A stretch of DNA of 64,000 bases from Aliiroseovarius zhejiangensis (GCF_014656375.1 NZ_BNCH01000004.1:1-64000), one strand, 5' to 3'; counted from the first letter of the stretch, positions 24,819 to 35,358 are shown. Numbers and translations are program-made. The notes: generated from the letters alone by a model not told the origin.

Positions 24819-26267
24819 TCAATCAGGCAATACAGCCGCATCCGCAACCTCGGCCGGGCTGAGGTCCGAGATCTGGACCGTCGTGATCTGATCCGACAGA
24901 TGGGCGATGGAGTTGGCATAGAAGGCCAGGATCAGGCGGTCAGGCTTGTTCACGTAATATGTGGCCTGTGCACCCTCGCCCGCTTCGGTGACCAGCTTGC
25001 GCAGGGTCAGAAGGCGTATCCCGACCTCGGCGGCATAGCACATGTCGCTGCGTGGCAAATGCACATGTGCTCCATTCGCTTCCATATCCGACACCAGCGA
25101 GGCAAAGCGGGCTTCAACGTCGGCGCGGGTAATGCCGTCCTGTGCCAGCAGGATCGCCGCCACAACGGGCACGGGCAGAACCGGAACCACATCGCGAATA
25201 CGCGACATCAGTTCCTGCCCAAGATCTTCCAACAAATCGTCGGCCACATGGCCTTCAAGATAGTCGTTCAACGACAAGGGCGTGCCAAAGGACACGCTGG
25301 CATACCCGAAGCGGTGAAATTTCCCCGTCAGCCGCTGCCAAAGGTGGCGCCCGATGTGACGGGCGACATATTTGAAGCGCAACCCGAAACGCCGGTTGCC
25401 CATGATGTCGGCCTTGACCAGCACCCGGTCTTCCAGCACCCGGTCATAGTTCATGGCGACCGGCACAAAGACCACGTTGCGGTTCACCGCCGGGTCGAAA
25501 TCCTGAACCAGATAGCTGAGCAACCCCAGTTTCGGCTCGCCCACCGTTCCGTTCAGGCTCAACCCGCCTTCGGGGAACATCGCCTGTGTCACGCCACCAT
25601 CCGTTGCCAGACGCACATAGCGCGACAGAACTTTTCGATAAAGCGCGTTGCGGCTTTTGCGGCGGATGAAATAAGCCCCCATGGACCGGATCAACATGCG
25701 CAAGGGCCAGACGCGCGCCCATTCTCCGACCGCATAGGACAGATGTGATCGTTCCGCCGCCAGCCACGTGACCAGCACGTAATCCATGTTCGACCGGTGG
25801 TTCATCACAAAGACAATGGTCGAGTCCGGGTCGATCTCTTTCAAGCGGGCTTCATCAAATGCGCCAAGGCGAACGCGATAGAACGACCGGCTGAGGAGCT
25901 TGGCCACCCCGATCCCGAACCCGAAATATGCAGTCGCTGAAAACCGCGGCACAATCTCGCGCGCGTAGCGTTGCGCGGTTTCAAAGGCCACCTGTTCCGG
26001 CACGCCGGATTTGCGCGCGTGTTCGGAAATCGCCTTTGCCACTTCGGGGTCATAAGACAGTCGCTGCACCATGTCATAGCGACGCGCCAGCTTGAACGGC
26101 TCGATGGGGCGCTCCAACTTTTGGTTCAGCCGCTCAACCGCACGTTCCAGACGCTTGCGAAAAAACCAGCGGACCGACGGAAACAGGAAATGGGACGCGA
26201 AAGTCACGGTGGCAAAAGCCAGGATCAGGACAAGAAGCCAAAGGGGCAATTCAATGGAGCGCGTCAT
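24819..26267 (-). CDS. Membrane-bound 1-acyl/glycerol-3-phosphate acyltransferase family protein
   Basis: The 482-residue protein has an N-terminal transmembrane helix (about 8-30) and then a PlsB/PlsC-type acyltransferase domain. The catalytic HX4D motif is in NHRSNMDYVL and the substrate motif is FPEGGLSLNG. The HRSxMDY form resembles PlsB (glycerol-3-phosphate acyltransferase) more than PlsC, although the protein is much shorter than E. coli PlsB. It sits between ccr and ecm on the ccr strand but has its own upstream region. A role in phospholipid or storage-lipid synthesis is likely; the exact acceptor is unknown. Confidence 0.82.
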   Translation of the reverse strand: MTRSIELPLWLLVLILAFATVTFASHFLFPSVRWFFRKRLERAVERLNQKLERPIEPFKLARRYDMVQRLSYDPEVAKAISEHARKSGVPEQVAFETAQRYAREIVPRFSATAYFGFGIGVAKLLSRSFYRVRLGAFDEARLKEIDPDSTIVFVMNHRSNMDYVLVTWLAAERSHLSYAVGEWARVWPLRMLIRSMGAYFIRRKSRNALYRKVLSRYVRLATDGGVTQAMFPEGGLSLNGTVGEPKLGLLSYLVQDFDPAVNRNVVFVPVAMNYDRVLEDRVLVKADIMGNRRFGLRFKYVARHIGRHLWQRLTGKFHRFGYASVSFGTPLSLNDYLEGHVADDLLEDLGQELMSRIRDVVPVLPVPVVAAILLAQDGITRADVEARFASLVSDMEANGAHVHLPRSDMCYAAEVGIRLLTLRKLVTEAGEGAQATYYVNKPDRLILAFYANSIAHLSDQITTVQISDLSPAEVADAAVLPD

Positions 26268-26403
26268 GGCGATACGTTTTCAGGAAAAGACAACAAGGTA
26301 AAGACGCCGTGTGATGGTCGAAATGCCTCCATTCGACGGACAATTTGACCCGCTCAGCGCCGGAAAAGCCGCGAAACCGTCCCGGTCGACAGCGCCCCGC
26401 ACG

Positions 26404-26443
26404 TTGCGTAATTTTCTTCCCGTGAATTTCGCCCTTGCGTAAT
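26404..26443. promoter_or_regulatory. Direct repeat TTGCGTAAT in the ecm promoter region
   Basis: TTGCGTAAT occurs at 26404-26412 and again at 26435-26443, 31 bp apart, which places both copies on one face of the helix. The spacing and position (upstream of ecm and of the divergent acyltransferase) suggest an operator pair. The TTGC core is shared with the ccr promoter region. Confidence 0.35.
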
Positions 26444-26496
26444 AATCTTTCGTCTGCGAAAAATGCTGCAGCGCAACAAAACGGTGAGTCTCTGTC

Positions 26497-28464
26497 ATGT
26501 CCAGCCCCAACTCGATCCGCCCCTGGCTCTTTCGCACCTATGCTGGTCACTCGACCGCGAAAGCTTCGAACGCGCTGTATCGCACCAACCTTGCCAAAGG
26601 TCAGACCGGCCTTTCGGTGGCCTTCGATCTGCCAACCCAGACAGGCTATGACAGCGATCACAAGCTGGCGCGCGGCGAAGTGGGCAAAGTCGGCGTGCCG
26701 CTAAGCCATCTGGGTGACATGCGCACGCTGTTTGCAGAGATTCCGCTTGAGCAGATGAATACCTCGATGACCATCAACGCCACTGCGCCGTGGTTGCTTG
26801 CGCTATATATCGCGGCCGCCGAGGAACAGGGTGCCGACATTTCCAAGCTGCAAGGCACGGTGCAGAACGACATCATCAAGGAGTACCTGTCGCGTGGCAC
26901 CTATGTCTGCCCGCCAGAGCCATCCCTGCGCATGATCACTGACGTCGCCGCCTATACCCGCGAGCATCTGCCCAAGTGGAACCCGATGAACGTGTGTTCC
27001 TATCATTTGCAAGAGGCCGGCGCGACGCCCGAGGAAGAACTGGCCTTCGCGCTGGCCACCGCCATTGCCGTGCTGGACGACTTGAAAGACAAAGTCCCGG
27101 CAGAAGCGTTCCCCGCCATGGTCGGCCGCATCAGCTTCTTCGTGAACGCCGGCATCCGCTTCGTGACCGAGATGTGCAAGATGCGCGCCTTTGTCGAGCT
27201 GTGGGATGAAATCACCCGCGAGCGTTACGGCGTCGAAGACCCAAAATTCCGCCGCTTCCGCTATGGCGTGCAGGTGAACTCGCTTGGTCTGACCGAGCAG
27301 CAACCCGAGAACAACGTCTATCGCATCCTGATCGAGATGCTGGCGGTCACCCTGTCCAAGAACGCCCGCGCCCGTGCAGTGCAATTGCCGGCTTGGAACG
27401 AGGCGCTTGGCCTGCCGCGACCCTGGGATCAGCAATGGTCGCTGAGGATGCAGCAGATTCTGGCTTATGAAACCGATCTTCTGGAATATGACGATCTGTT
27501 TGACGAAAACCCCGCCGTAGAGCGCAAAGTGGCCGAGCTGAAAGACGGCGCGCGTGCCGAACTGGCCCAGATCGACGGGATGGGCGGTGCCGTGGCGGCC
27601 ATTGAATACATGAAATCGCGGCTGGTGGAATCGAACGCCCGGCGGATCAACAAGATTGAAGCGGGCGAGACAACAGTTGTCGGCGTGAACCGCTGGACCG
27701 AAGCCGCCGAAAGCCCGCTGACCGCCGGGGACGGTGCCATCATGGTCGCCGACAAACAGGCCGAAGCCGACCAGATCGCACGCCTTGAACAGTGGCGGGC
27801 AGATCGTGATGACAATGCGGTAAGGCAGGCACTGGAAAACCTGCGCGCCGCCGCGAAGTCCGGTGACAACATCATGCCGCCGTCAATCGCGGCGGCGAAG
27901 GCGGGCGTGACAACGGGCGAATGGGGCGAAGTCATGCGCCAGACCTTTGGCCAGTATCGCGCGCCCACGGGCGTGTCGAAAAACCCGTCCAACCGCACCG
28001 AAGGACTGGACGAGATTCGCGCCCGTGTCGATGCCGTGTCCGACGCGCTTGGCCGCCGCCTTACCTTTCTGGTGGGCAAGCCGGGTCTCGACGGCCATTC
28101 CAACGGGGCCGAACAAATCGCCGCCCGTGCACGCGATTGCGGTATGGACATCACCTATGAAGGCATCCGCCTGACGCCGGAAGAACTGGTGGCGTCCGCA
28201 CTGGACACGAAGGCGCATGTGGTCGGCTTGTCGATCCTGTCGGGCAGCCACATCCCGCTGCTTGAGGAACTGATCGAGCGGATGCGCGACGCTGGACTGG
28301 GCCATATCCCAGTGGTCGCGGGTGGGATCATTCCGGACGAGGACGCCGAACGCCTGCGCGCGATGGGGGTTGCCAAGGTCTATACGCCGAAGGATTTCGA
28401 ACTGAACACGATCATGGAAGACATCGTGACGCTGGTTGCGCCAAACTCCGTGGCGGCCGAGTAG
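26497..28464 (+). CDS. ecm: (2R)-Ethylmalonyl-CoA mutase, cobalamin-dependent
   Basis: It converts ethylmalonyl-CoA to methylsuccinyl-CoA in the ethylmalonyl-CoA pathway. The 655-residue single-chain mutase has the N-terminal TIM-barrel signature GLSVAFDLPTQTGYDSDH (about 38-55), the QNDIIKEYLSRGTY segment, and a C-terminal B12 domain from about residue 520 with the DxHxxG motif in GKPGLDGHSNGAEQ (D532, H534, G537). The size and the association with ccr distinguish it from methylmalonyl-CoA mutase, which is larger and usually elsewhere. It converges on the DUF4329 gene with a 3-bp gap. Confidence 0.93.
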   Translation: MSSPNSIRPWLFRTYAGHSTAKASNALYRTNLAKGQTGLSVAFDLPTQTGYDSDHKLARGEVGKVGVPLSHLGDMRTLFAEIPLEQMNTSMTINATAPWLLALYIAAAEEQGADISKLQGTVQNDIIKEYLSRGTYVCPPEPSLRMITDVAAYTREHLPKWNPMNVCSYHLQEAGATPEEELAFALATAIAVLDDLKDKVPAEAFPAMVGRISFFVNAGIRFVTEMCKMRAFVELWDEITRERYGVEDPKFRRFRYGVQVNSLGLTEQQPENNVYRILIEMLAVTLSKNARARAVQLPAWNEALGLPRPWDQQWSLRMQQILAYETDLLEYDDLFDENPAVERKVAELKDGARAELAQIDGMGGAVAAIEYMKSRLVESNARRINKIEAGETTVVGVNRWTEAAESPLTAGDGAIMVADKQAEADQIARLEQWRADRDDNAVRQALENLRAAAKSGDNIMPPSIAAAKAGVTTGEWGEVMRQTFGQYRAPTGVSKNPSNRTEGLDEIRARVDAVSDALGRRLTFLVGKPGLDGHSNGAEQIAARARDCGMDITYEGIRLTPEELVASALDTKAHVVGLSILSGSHIPLLEELIERMRDAGLGHIPVVAGGIIPDEDAERLRAMGVAKVYTPKDFELNTIMEDIVTLVAPNSVAAE

Positions 28465-28467
28465 CGG

Positions 28468-29010
28468 TCAGTCGTCCAGCCCGGTCAGCTTCTCGATCAA
28501 TTGACCGTAAGTATAGCTTTGCGCGATCCGGCCCATGTCGCCTTCGCGAAACCGGGCGTCCATCGGCAAACAACCGATGCCACAGATCTGGCTTGCCACC
28601 ATATCGGTCGTGTCGATGTACCATAGCCGCCCACCGGGCGTGGCCACCCACCCGTCAACACCTTCCATCTCGTCGGTTTCCATGTCGTCACCTGACGGCA
28701 CCTCGTTGGCGTAACGGGTCGAAAATGCACCATGGGTGTGATAAGACGCAATCACTGTGACCAACTCGGTCGGATCGCGGGACATACAGTTGCCCTTCCC
28801 CCCGCGCATGGCCTTGGACGCGACCAGCTTGCCAGACTTGTCATAGCCGATATAGCCGCAATACTCGCGATCTGCCCGGATCGAGATCGGCTGGAGCTTT
28901 GCAAACACCTTCTTCACCAAGGCAAGTTCGCCCGGCTCTTGCGCCCAGGCAGGAAGTGGGAGGATAAAGAGAGCCAAGAACAGCGCGCGCATCTGAGATT
29001 CCGGTTTCAT
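28468..29010 (-). CDS. DUF4329 domain secreted protein
   Basis: This roughly 180-residue protein has a signal peptide (hydrophobic MRALFLALFILPLPAWA, then Q), so it is periplasmic or exported. The core contains SYHTHGAF...PSGDDMETD, reminiscent of the HxH...SxxD zinc motif of JAMM/JAB peptidases, and a cysteine-bearing segment CGIGCLPM. Start choice is uncertain: three in-frame starts lie within 36 bp and none has a strong ribosome-binding site. It is divergent from deoD with about 30 bp between the starts. DUF4329 domains also occur at the ends of toxin-like proteins, but here the protein stands alone. Confidence 0.7.
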   Translation of the reverse strand: MKPESQMRALFLALFILPLPAWAQEPGELALVKKVFAKLQPISIRADREYCGYIGYDKSGKLVASKAMRGGKGNCMSRDPTELVTVIASYHTHGAFSTRYANEVPSGDDMETDEMEGVDGWVATPGGRLWYIDTTDMVASQICGIGCLPMDARFREGDMGRIAQSYTYGQLIEKLTGLDD

Positions 29011-29039
29011 ATGCGTGACTTTATCCACAGGAGACAGCT

Positions 29040-29744
<705 letters not shown>

Positions 29745-29751
29745 GCCTTGA

Positions 29752-30615
29752 TCAAACCCCATGCGACCGGTCATAGCCGTTCATCGGCGGCTGTGACCAA
29801 TCCTTCAACATGCGCTTGGCCGGAGCGAACACCTCAACCAACAGCGGGTAACAGGCGGCGGTGTCCGAGCTGTGCTCGGACGAGCAATCGCCCCCGGGGC
29901 AGGTGCTGAGCGCGCCCAGGAGGTCGATCTCGGCAAAGAACTCCAGATAATCGCCGGATCGCACCGGGCTGGCCTTCATGAAATATTGCCCCGTGTCACG
30001 GGTGAAGCCGGTGCACATGAAGACATTCAGAACGTCATGGATATGCGGTTCTGCATCACCTGTGGGGCAGTCCAGATAATCCGCCAATGCACGCGTCAGG
30101 TTGGAATGGCAGCAATGGTGATACTGCCCACCTGCCAGCAGATTGTGGGTGTAGGGGTCACAGCGTGTGCCGATCACATCATGCACAGAGCCGCCGAATT
30201 CATCGAATCCATACCAATCCAACGTGTCGTCAGTGATCGTTGCGATGGGGCGCAAGAACGGATGGCTTGACCAAATCCGATCTGAAACAGACAAATGCGT
30301 GCCGTGTAACGCCCTTGTCTTGCCTGAATAGAACCTTTCGTCCAGATCATGCAGATTCCACAGGTTCAAATCCCCGACCTGCGGCCCCTCGACCGAGGTG
30401 ATGCGAAAAAAATGTCCTGCCGGCACCTGAAACACCTTGGCATCGCGCGGTGGTACCATGATCTCGGCCGTTTTTTCGGCGCTGCCACGTGCCGCTTGAT
30501 AAAGCGCCATATCCGGCACCGGCAGGCCGTCGATCGGATAGCAGATGACCGGGGCCACAGCGCGCCGATCAGCAGCGTCCGGTGGCGGCGTGTGGGTGGG
30601 AGCTTTCGGCTTCAT
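29752..30615 (-). CDS. DUF1989 family protein (urea carboxylase-associated type)
   Basis: The 287-residue soluble protein contains GPQVGDLNLWNLHDLDERF, the GTRCDPYT segment, CCHSNLTRAL and HDVLNVFMCTGF. These place it in DUF1989, whose members often accompany urea carboxylase, allophanate hydrolase or aminomethyltransferase-like functions. None of those partners is nearby here. Conserved Cys and His residues suggest metal or cofactor binding. The family assignment is good and the function is unknown. Confidence 0.82.
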   Translation of the reverse strand: MKPKAPTHTPPPDAADRRAVAPVICYPIDGLPVPDMALYQAARGSAEKTAEIMVPPRDAKVFQVPAGHFFRITSVEGPQVGDLNLWNLHDLDERFYSGKTRALHGTHLSVSDRIWSSHPFLRPIATITDDTLDWYGFDEFGGSVHDVIGTRCDPYTHNLLAGGQYHHCCHSNLTRALADYLDCPTGDAEPHIHDVLNVFMCTGFTRDTGQYFMKASPVRSGDYLEFFAEIDLLGALSTCPGGDCSSEHSSDTAACYPLLVEVFAPAKRMLKDWSQPPMNGYDRSHGV

Positions 30616-30744
30616 CGCGGATCACCTCGCATTTCATTCATTTGGCCACGGTCCGATTGCGCGCCCAAGACCGCAACCGGCCAAGCCCTGATTGACAACC
30701 CCCGGTCAGATTGCCATCTGATACGCGGGCCAAAGGGGGGCTGC

Positions 30745-31245
30745 ATGAAACTAGCCTATGTCATTGCACCCGGTCGGGGCAAAACGAACTTGTTGCTTGC
30801 CGGTGTCGCGGACGCACTGGCACGGCGCGGCGTGTCACTCTGCGGGACAGTGCAACTGGACACCGAACGCGCCGAGGATCACCACTGCGACATGGACGTG
30901 CTGGTTCTGCCAGACGGCCCAAAGATCCGCATCAGCCAGTTTCTGGGTGCCAATGCCCGCGGCTGCAAACTGAACCCCGAGGCGCTGGAAACGGCCGTGG
31001 CCCAGACCGAGCAACGCCTGCAAGCGGGCGCCGACCTTCTGATCGTCAACAAATTCGGCAAGCAGGAGGCCGAAGGGCGCGGTTTTCGCGAAGCTGTGGG
31101 CGAAGCCCTGACGCGCGACATTCCCGCGATCATCGGCGTCTCGGAAGGGTCGCGCGAGGCGTTCATGGACTTCGTTGGTCAGGCCGAGCAACTGCCGCCC
31201 GAACACGACGCTGTCATGGCCTGGGCGCTGGAGGCGATGCGATGA
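30745..31245 (+). CDS. DUF2478 protein, THEP1-like P-loop
   Basis: This 166-residue protein has a degenerate P-loop at the N-terminus (AYVIAPGRGKTNLLLAGV) and a C-terminal INKFGKQEAEGRGFREAVGEAL segment characteristic of DUF2478. The start is the ATG preceded by AAGGGGGG; a much longer in-frame extension runs back through non-coding sequence and is rejected. Relatives are nucleotide-binding proteins often near molybdate transport genes. No such genes are visible here. It is followed closely by an FAD oxidoreductase. Confidence 0.8.
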   Translation: MKLAYVIAPGRGKTNLLLAGVADALARRGVSLCGTVQLDTERAEDHHCDMDVLVLPDGPKIRISQFLGANARGCKLNPEALETAVAQTEQRLQAGADLLIVNKFGKQEAEGRGFREAVGEALTRDIPAIIGVSEGSREAFMDFVGQAEQLPPEHDAVMAWALEAMR

Positions 31246-31290
31246 ACCGGCGCACGGCCCGCCCTTCCCAGACCAGCAAGGCCTGACCCC

Positions 31291-32502
31291 ATGGTCCAGA
31301 TGCCATCCGACCCGCAGCATCACAGTTATGACGTCATCATCATCGGCGGGGCGATGATGGGATCATCCGTGGCGTGGTGGCTCAGCCAATCCGCCGAGTT
31401 TCAGGGGCGAATTCTGGTTGTCGAACGCGACCCCAGCTTCGCGCAAAGCTCGACCGCGCACACCAACTCCTGCATCCGCCAGCAGTTCAGCGAGGCGCTG
31501 AACGTCCGCATCTCGCAGTTTACCGCAGAGTTCATAACAAACCTGCGCGTGAACATGGGGAACGACCCGCGGGTCGAAAATCTGCACATTCAGGATTTCG
31601 GCTATCTATATCTGGCCGATAGCGAACGGAACGCCGACGCCTTGCGCGGCGCATTTGCCTTGCAGCGAAGTCTTGGGGCTGGAACGCGCCTTTTGACACG
31701 GGACGAGATCGCCGCGGCGTTTCCATTCTATCAGTTGGACGACATCCTGCTTGGCAGTCACGGCACCCGTGACGAGGGGTATTGGGATGGGGGGGCGCTG
31801 TTCGACTGGTTCCGGCGCAAAGCCATTGCGGCGGGTGTTGAATATGTGCATGCCGAAATCACAGGAATCGAGCGCACACCGTCACAGGTGACCTCGGTCA
31901 CGCTTGGTTCCGGTCAACGACTGTCCTGCGGTCATCTGGTTAACGCGGCGGGCCCACGCGCGGGTCACGTCGCGCAACTGGCGGGTCTTTCGATCCCCGT
32001 CGAACCCAGAAAACGCTTCACCTGGATTGTGAAGGCGGCACATCCACTTGACCGGGAACTGCCCCTGACCATCGACCCGTCGGGTGTGCATATGCGGCAG
32101 GACGGGCCGGAAACCTATATGATCGGGGCGCGACCCGACCCGGACCTGGCCGTGGACCCAACCGATTTCCATATGGACCATAGCCTGTGGGAAAGCCATG
32201 TCTGGCCCATCGTCGCGACCCGCATCCCGCAGTTTGAACAGTTGAAGATCGTCACTGAATGGGCGGGGCATTATGCCTTCAACACGCTGGATCAGAACGC
32301 CGTTCTCGGACCGCACACCGATTTGCGGAACTTCCATTTCATCAACGGCTTTTCCGGTCACGGGTTGCAACAAGCGCCTGCGATGGGACGCGGGCTGGTC
32401 GAGTTGATCACGACCGGCCGCTTTCAGACCTTGGATCTGACCGCATTTGGATATGACCGGATCCCGGCGGGGCGTCCATTCGGAGAGCGCGCGGTGATCT
32501 GA
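31291..32502 (+). CDS. FAD-dependent oxidoreductase (DAO/glycine oxidase-like)
   Basis: The 403-residue protein has the dinucleotide-binding fold YDVIIIGGAMMGSSVAWWLS at its N-terminus, with the acidic end VVERD, and the D-amino-acid-oxidase family C-terminal motif FINGFSGHGLQQAPAMGRGLVELI. It resembles sarcosine/dimethylglycine-type dehydrogenases. The substrate is not evident. It follows the DUF2478 gene by 45 bp and converges on trpA with a 3-bp gap. Confidence 0.85.
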   Translation: MVQMPSDPQHHSYDVIIIGGAMMGSSVAWWLSQSAEFQGRILVVERDPSFAQSSTAHTNSCIRQQFSEALNVRISQFTAEFITNLRVNMGNDPRVENLHIQDFGYLYLADSERNADALRGAFALQRSLGAGTRLLTRDEIAAAFPFYQLDDILLGSHGTRDEGYWDGGALFDWFRRKAIAAGVEYVHAEITGIERTPSQVTSVTLGSGQRLSCGHLVNAAGPRAGHVAQLAGLSIPVEPRKRFTWIVKAAHPLDRELPLTIDPSGVHMRQDGPETYMIGARPDPDLAVDPTDFHMDHSLWESHVWPIVATRIPQFEQLKIVTEWAGHYAFNTLDQNAVLGPHTDLRNFHFINGFSGHGLQQAPAMGRGLVELITTGRFQTLDLTAFGYDRIPAGRPFGERAVI

Positions 32503-32505
32503 ACC

Positions 32506-33297
32506 TCAGCCGCGATGCGCACCATCAGCCAGCGTTTTCACGAAGGCCAGCACGTCTTCGACGGATTCTCCGGCCGCGATTTTCGACACGATGGCGCTGC
32601 CCACCACGGTGCCATCTGCCACGCTGGCAATCGCCTGCGCCTTCTCGGGCGTGTTGACGCCGAAGCCGACGATCACCGGAATGTCGGTTGCCGCCTTGAT
32701 CCGCGCGACCTCTGGCCCGACATTCGCCGCCTGCGCCTCGGTCGCGCCGGTGACGCCGGTGACAGACACGTAATACACAAAGCCCGAGGTGTTCTGCAGC
32801 ACCTTCGGCAGCCGCTTGTCATCGGTGGTCGGGGTGGCCAGTCGGATGAAGTTCAGGCCCGCCCTCTGCGCCGGGATGCACAGCTCGTCATCCTCTTCGG
32901 GGGGCAGATCGACGACGATCAACCCGTCAACGCCCGCCGCCTTCGCGTCGGCAAGAAACCTGTCCACGCCCCGGCTGTAGATCGGGTTGTAATATCCCAT
33001 CAGCACAATCGGGGTCGTGTCGTCGCCTTTGCGAAACTCGGCGGCCATATCCAGCGTCTTTTGCAGGGTCATGCCACCTTCCAGCGCACGTTGACCTGCC
33101 AACTGGATGGTCGGGCCGTCCGCCATCGGGTCGGTGAACGGCACCCCCAGTTCGATGATGTCGACCCCCGCCGCGGGCAGACCCTTCATCACTTCAAGCG
33201 AGGTCGCCATGTCGGGATCGCCGCCCATGATGTAGCTGACAAACGCCTTCTGGCCCTTCTCGGCCAGGGCTGCAAACTTCGCATCAATCCGGGTCAT
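32506..33297 (-). CDS. trpA: Tryptophan synthase alpha subunit
   Basis: It cleaves indole-3-glycerol phosphate to indole and glyceraldehyde-3-phosphate and passes indole to TrpB. The TIM-barrel protein of about 263 residues has the signature [20 protein letters not shown] with the catalytic glutamate, the second catalytic aspartate in [13 protein letters not shown], and the phosphate-binding segment [12 protein letters not shown]. Two ATGs occur in tandem after AAAGGACCG; I took the second for spacing. trpB is not adjacent in the window. Confidence 0.95.
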   Translation of the reverse strand: MTRIDAKFAALAEKGQKAFVSYIMGGDPDMATSLEVMKGLPAAGVDIIELGVPFTDPMADGPTIQLAGQRALEGGMTLQKTLDMAAEFRKGDDTTPIVLMGYYNPIYSRGVDRFLADAKAAGVDGLIVVDLPPEEDDELCIPAQRAGLNFIRLATPTTDDKRLPKVLQNTSGFVYYVSVTGVTGATEAQAANVGPEVARIKAATDIPVIVGFGVNTPEKAQAIASVADGTVVGSAIVSKIAAGESVEDVLAFVKTLADGAHRG

Positions 33298-33357
33298 CAT
33301 CGGTCCTTTATCAAGTTCAGGACCGATGTGCCGAATACAGGCGGGAAAATCAATGGG

Positions 33358-33774
33358 TCATGCGTAATCGCTATCCGCCATGATCATCCAGCGCACACCG
33401 AACTTGTCAGTCAGCGTGCCAAAAAGCGGTGTCCAAAACATCTCGCTCAACGGCATCCGAACGTCACCCCCATCTGCCAGAGCGTCAAAGACGCGTTTGG
33501 TCTCGGCCTCGTCCGGTAGGGAGATACAGACATTGCAACCCTCCATTGCTGGTGTCTCGCCGCTGGGGTCATCACTGGCAAACAGCATCCCGTCCCCGAT
33601 GGCGACGCTGGCATGCATCACGGCATCGTCCGGCACGCCGGGCATCTGGTTTCGATCCTCCTCTGGCATGTCCTTGAACGACATAATCTCGGGCCCGCTG
33701 CCGAAAATCTCGCCGTAACGGGTCACGGCCTCGCGGCAATTGTCTTTGAAAAACACGTAAGGAATGGGTTGCAT
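33358..33774 (-). CDS. VOC/glyoxalase-like protein (PhnB type)
   Basis: The 138-residue protein has the PhnB-type 3-demethylubiquinone/glyoxalase fold. It opens with PIPYVFFKDNCREAVTRYGEIFG, has a central DDAVMHASVAIGDGMLFASD, and ends with FWTPLFGTLTDKFGVRWMI. The start is the ATG with AGGAGAAG upstream. Substrates of this VOC subfamily are unknown. It is divergent from ychF and may be a lone gene. Confidence 0.85.
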   Translation of the reverse strand: MQPIPYVFFKDNCREAVTRYGEIFGSGPEIMSFKDMPEEDRNQMPGVPDDAVMHASVAIGDGMLFASDDPSGETPAMEGCNVCISLPDEAETKRVFDALADGGDVRMPLSEMFWTPLFGTLTDKFGVRWMIMADSDYA

Positions 33775-33873
33775 TGCACTTCTCCTGTGTTGCGCGCCTT
33801 CCCAGTTCACCACGCTTGCGCCCAACCTGTCAAAGCCCTAGAAGGCCCCGAACACCGCAGGAAAGGGTCTGAC

Positions 33874-34971
33874 ATGGGTTTCAAAATGGGCATCGTGGGT
33901 CTGCCGAATGTCGGCAAATCGACCCTTTTCAACGCATTGACCAAGACTGCTGCGGCACAGGCGGCGAACTTTCCGTTCTGCACCATTGAACCCAATGTGG
34001 GCGAGGTGAACGTGCCGGATGCACGGCTGGACAAACTGGCCGCGATTGCCGGGTCGAAACAGATCATTCCGACACGCATGACATTCGTTGATATCGCCGG
34101 TCTGGTGAAAGGCGCGTCCAAGGGTGAAGGGCTGGGCAACCAGTTTCTGGCCAATATTCGCGAGGTCGACGCCATTGCACACGTGCTGCGCTGCTTTGAC
34201 GATGGCGACGTGACCCATGTCGAAGGCCGCGTGAACCCGGTCGAGGACGCCGAGGTGATCGAGACCGAGTTGATGCTGGCCGATCTGGAAAGCATCGAGA
34301 AACGGCTTCAGAACATCGTGCGCAAGGTGCGCGGCGGCGACAAGGAAGCGGTGCAGCAGGAACGTCTGATGCGCGCGGCCCAAGAAGCGCTTGAGGCTGG
34401 CCGCCCCGCCCGCACCGTCGAGGTTGACGAAGAAGACCGCAAAGCATGGAGTATGCTTCAACTTTTGACCACCAAGAAGATCCTTTATGTCTGCAACGTC
34501 GATGAAAGCGACGCGGCCAGCGGCAACGCCTATTCCGAGGCCGTCGAAAAGATGGCTGCCGAACAAGGTGCTGCGTCGGTCGTGATTTCCGCCAAGATCG
34601 AGGAAGAAATCAGCCAGCTTGATGCCGATGACATGGAGATGTTTCTTGGGGAACTGGGGCTGAAAGAAGCCGGGCTGGATCGTCTGATCCGCGCCGGTTA
34701 CGAGTTGTTGCACCTGGAGACCTATTTCACCGTCGGCCCGAAGGAAGCCCGCGCCTGGACCATTCGCGAAGGCACCCGCGCACCGCAGGCGGCAGGCGTC
34801 ATCCACGGGGATTTCGAACGTGGGTTTATCCGGGCCGAAACCATTGCCTATGACGATTACGTGGCCTTGGGCGGCGAGGCCGGGGCCAAGGAGGCAGGCA
34901 AGATGCGCGCCGAAGGCAAAAGCTATCAGGTGAAGGACGGCGACGTGCTTCATTTCCTGTTCAACGCCTGA
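33874..34971 (+). CDS. ychF: Ribosome-binding ATPase YchF
   Basis: This 365-residue Obg-family P-loop protein has G1 GLPNVGKST near the N-terminus, G3 [16 protein letters not shown], and NVDES in place of the usual NKxD. This is the change that makes YchF bind ATP rather than GTP. A coiled-coil helical domain and a C-terminal TGS domain follow, ending [12 protein letters not shown]. The start is the ATG after GGAAAGGG. A strong bidirectional terminator follows. Confidence 0.96.
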   Translation: MGFKMGIVGLPNVGKSTLFNALTKTAAAQAANFPFCTIEPNVGEVNVPDARLDKLAAIAGSKQIIPTRMTFVDIAGLVKGASKGEGLGNQFLANIREVDAIAHVLRCFDDGDVTHVEGRVNPVEDAEVIETELMLADLESIEKRLQNIVRKVRGGDKEAVQQERLMRAAQEALEAGRPARTVEVDEEDRKAWSMLQLLTTKKILYVCNVDESDAASGNAYSEAVEKMAAEQGAASVVISAKIEEEISQLDADDMEMFLGELGLKEAGLDRLIRAGYELLHLETYFTVGPKEARAWTIREGTRAPQAAGVIHGDFERGFIRAETIAYDDYVALGGEAGAKEAGKMRAEGKSYQVKDGDVLHFLFNA

Positions 34972-34990
34972 CGAATGCCATTCGGATTGC

Positions 34991-35022
34991 GAAAAGCCGG
35001 GCCACCCCAAGCCCGGCTTTTC
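34991..35022. terminator. Bidirectional intrinsic terminator between ychF and the small membrane protein gene
   Basis: GAAAAGCCGGGC (34991-35002) and GCCCGGCTTTTC (35011-35022) form a perfect 12-bp stem with an 8-nt loop. It has A-tract and T-tract flanks, so it can end transcripts from both convergent genes. Confidence 0.85.
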
Positions 35023-35067
35023 TGTGAGCGCGTGGGACAACGCGCTCTGGGAGAGACCATTACCCGG

Positions 35068-35358
35068 TCAGATGGCTGATTGATCCGCGTCCGTTGATGC
35101 AGAACGTCTTTTTATGTGGTTTGCGAAGCCAAAAACAGAAACCACGATGAAGAACACCTGAACCGTCAACGCCGCGACATTGAAATGTTGCGTCAGGCTC
35201 AGCGCGACGAAACTGGCCGCCGAAAACTGCAGGGCATAATAACAGGTCGCCTTGCTTGTCAGGACATCGAAGGCGATCAGCATATAGGTGGTGCAGTAAA
35301 TTGCCGCCCCCAGCAATCCGACCATTTCCCAACCGTCCAGCAAGCTGACATGTGTCAT
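35068..35358 (-). CDS. Small integral membrane protein (CBU_0592-like)
   Basis: The 96-residue protein has three hydrophobic helices: WEMVGLLGAAIYCTTYMLIAF, ALQFSAASFVALSLTQ and AALTVQVFFIVVSVFGFA. A short charged C-terminal tail follows. The layout resembles the CBU_0592 family of small membrane proteins. The function is unknown. It is transcribed away from the tRNA gene and towards the ychF terminator. Confidence 0.72.
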   Translation of the reverse strand: MTHVSLLDGWEMVGLLGAAIYCTTYMLIAFDVLTSKATCYYALQFSAASFVALSLTQHFNVAALTVQVFFIVVSVFGFANHIKRRSASTDADQSAI

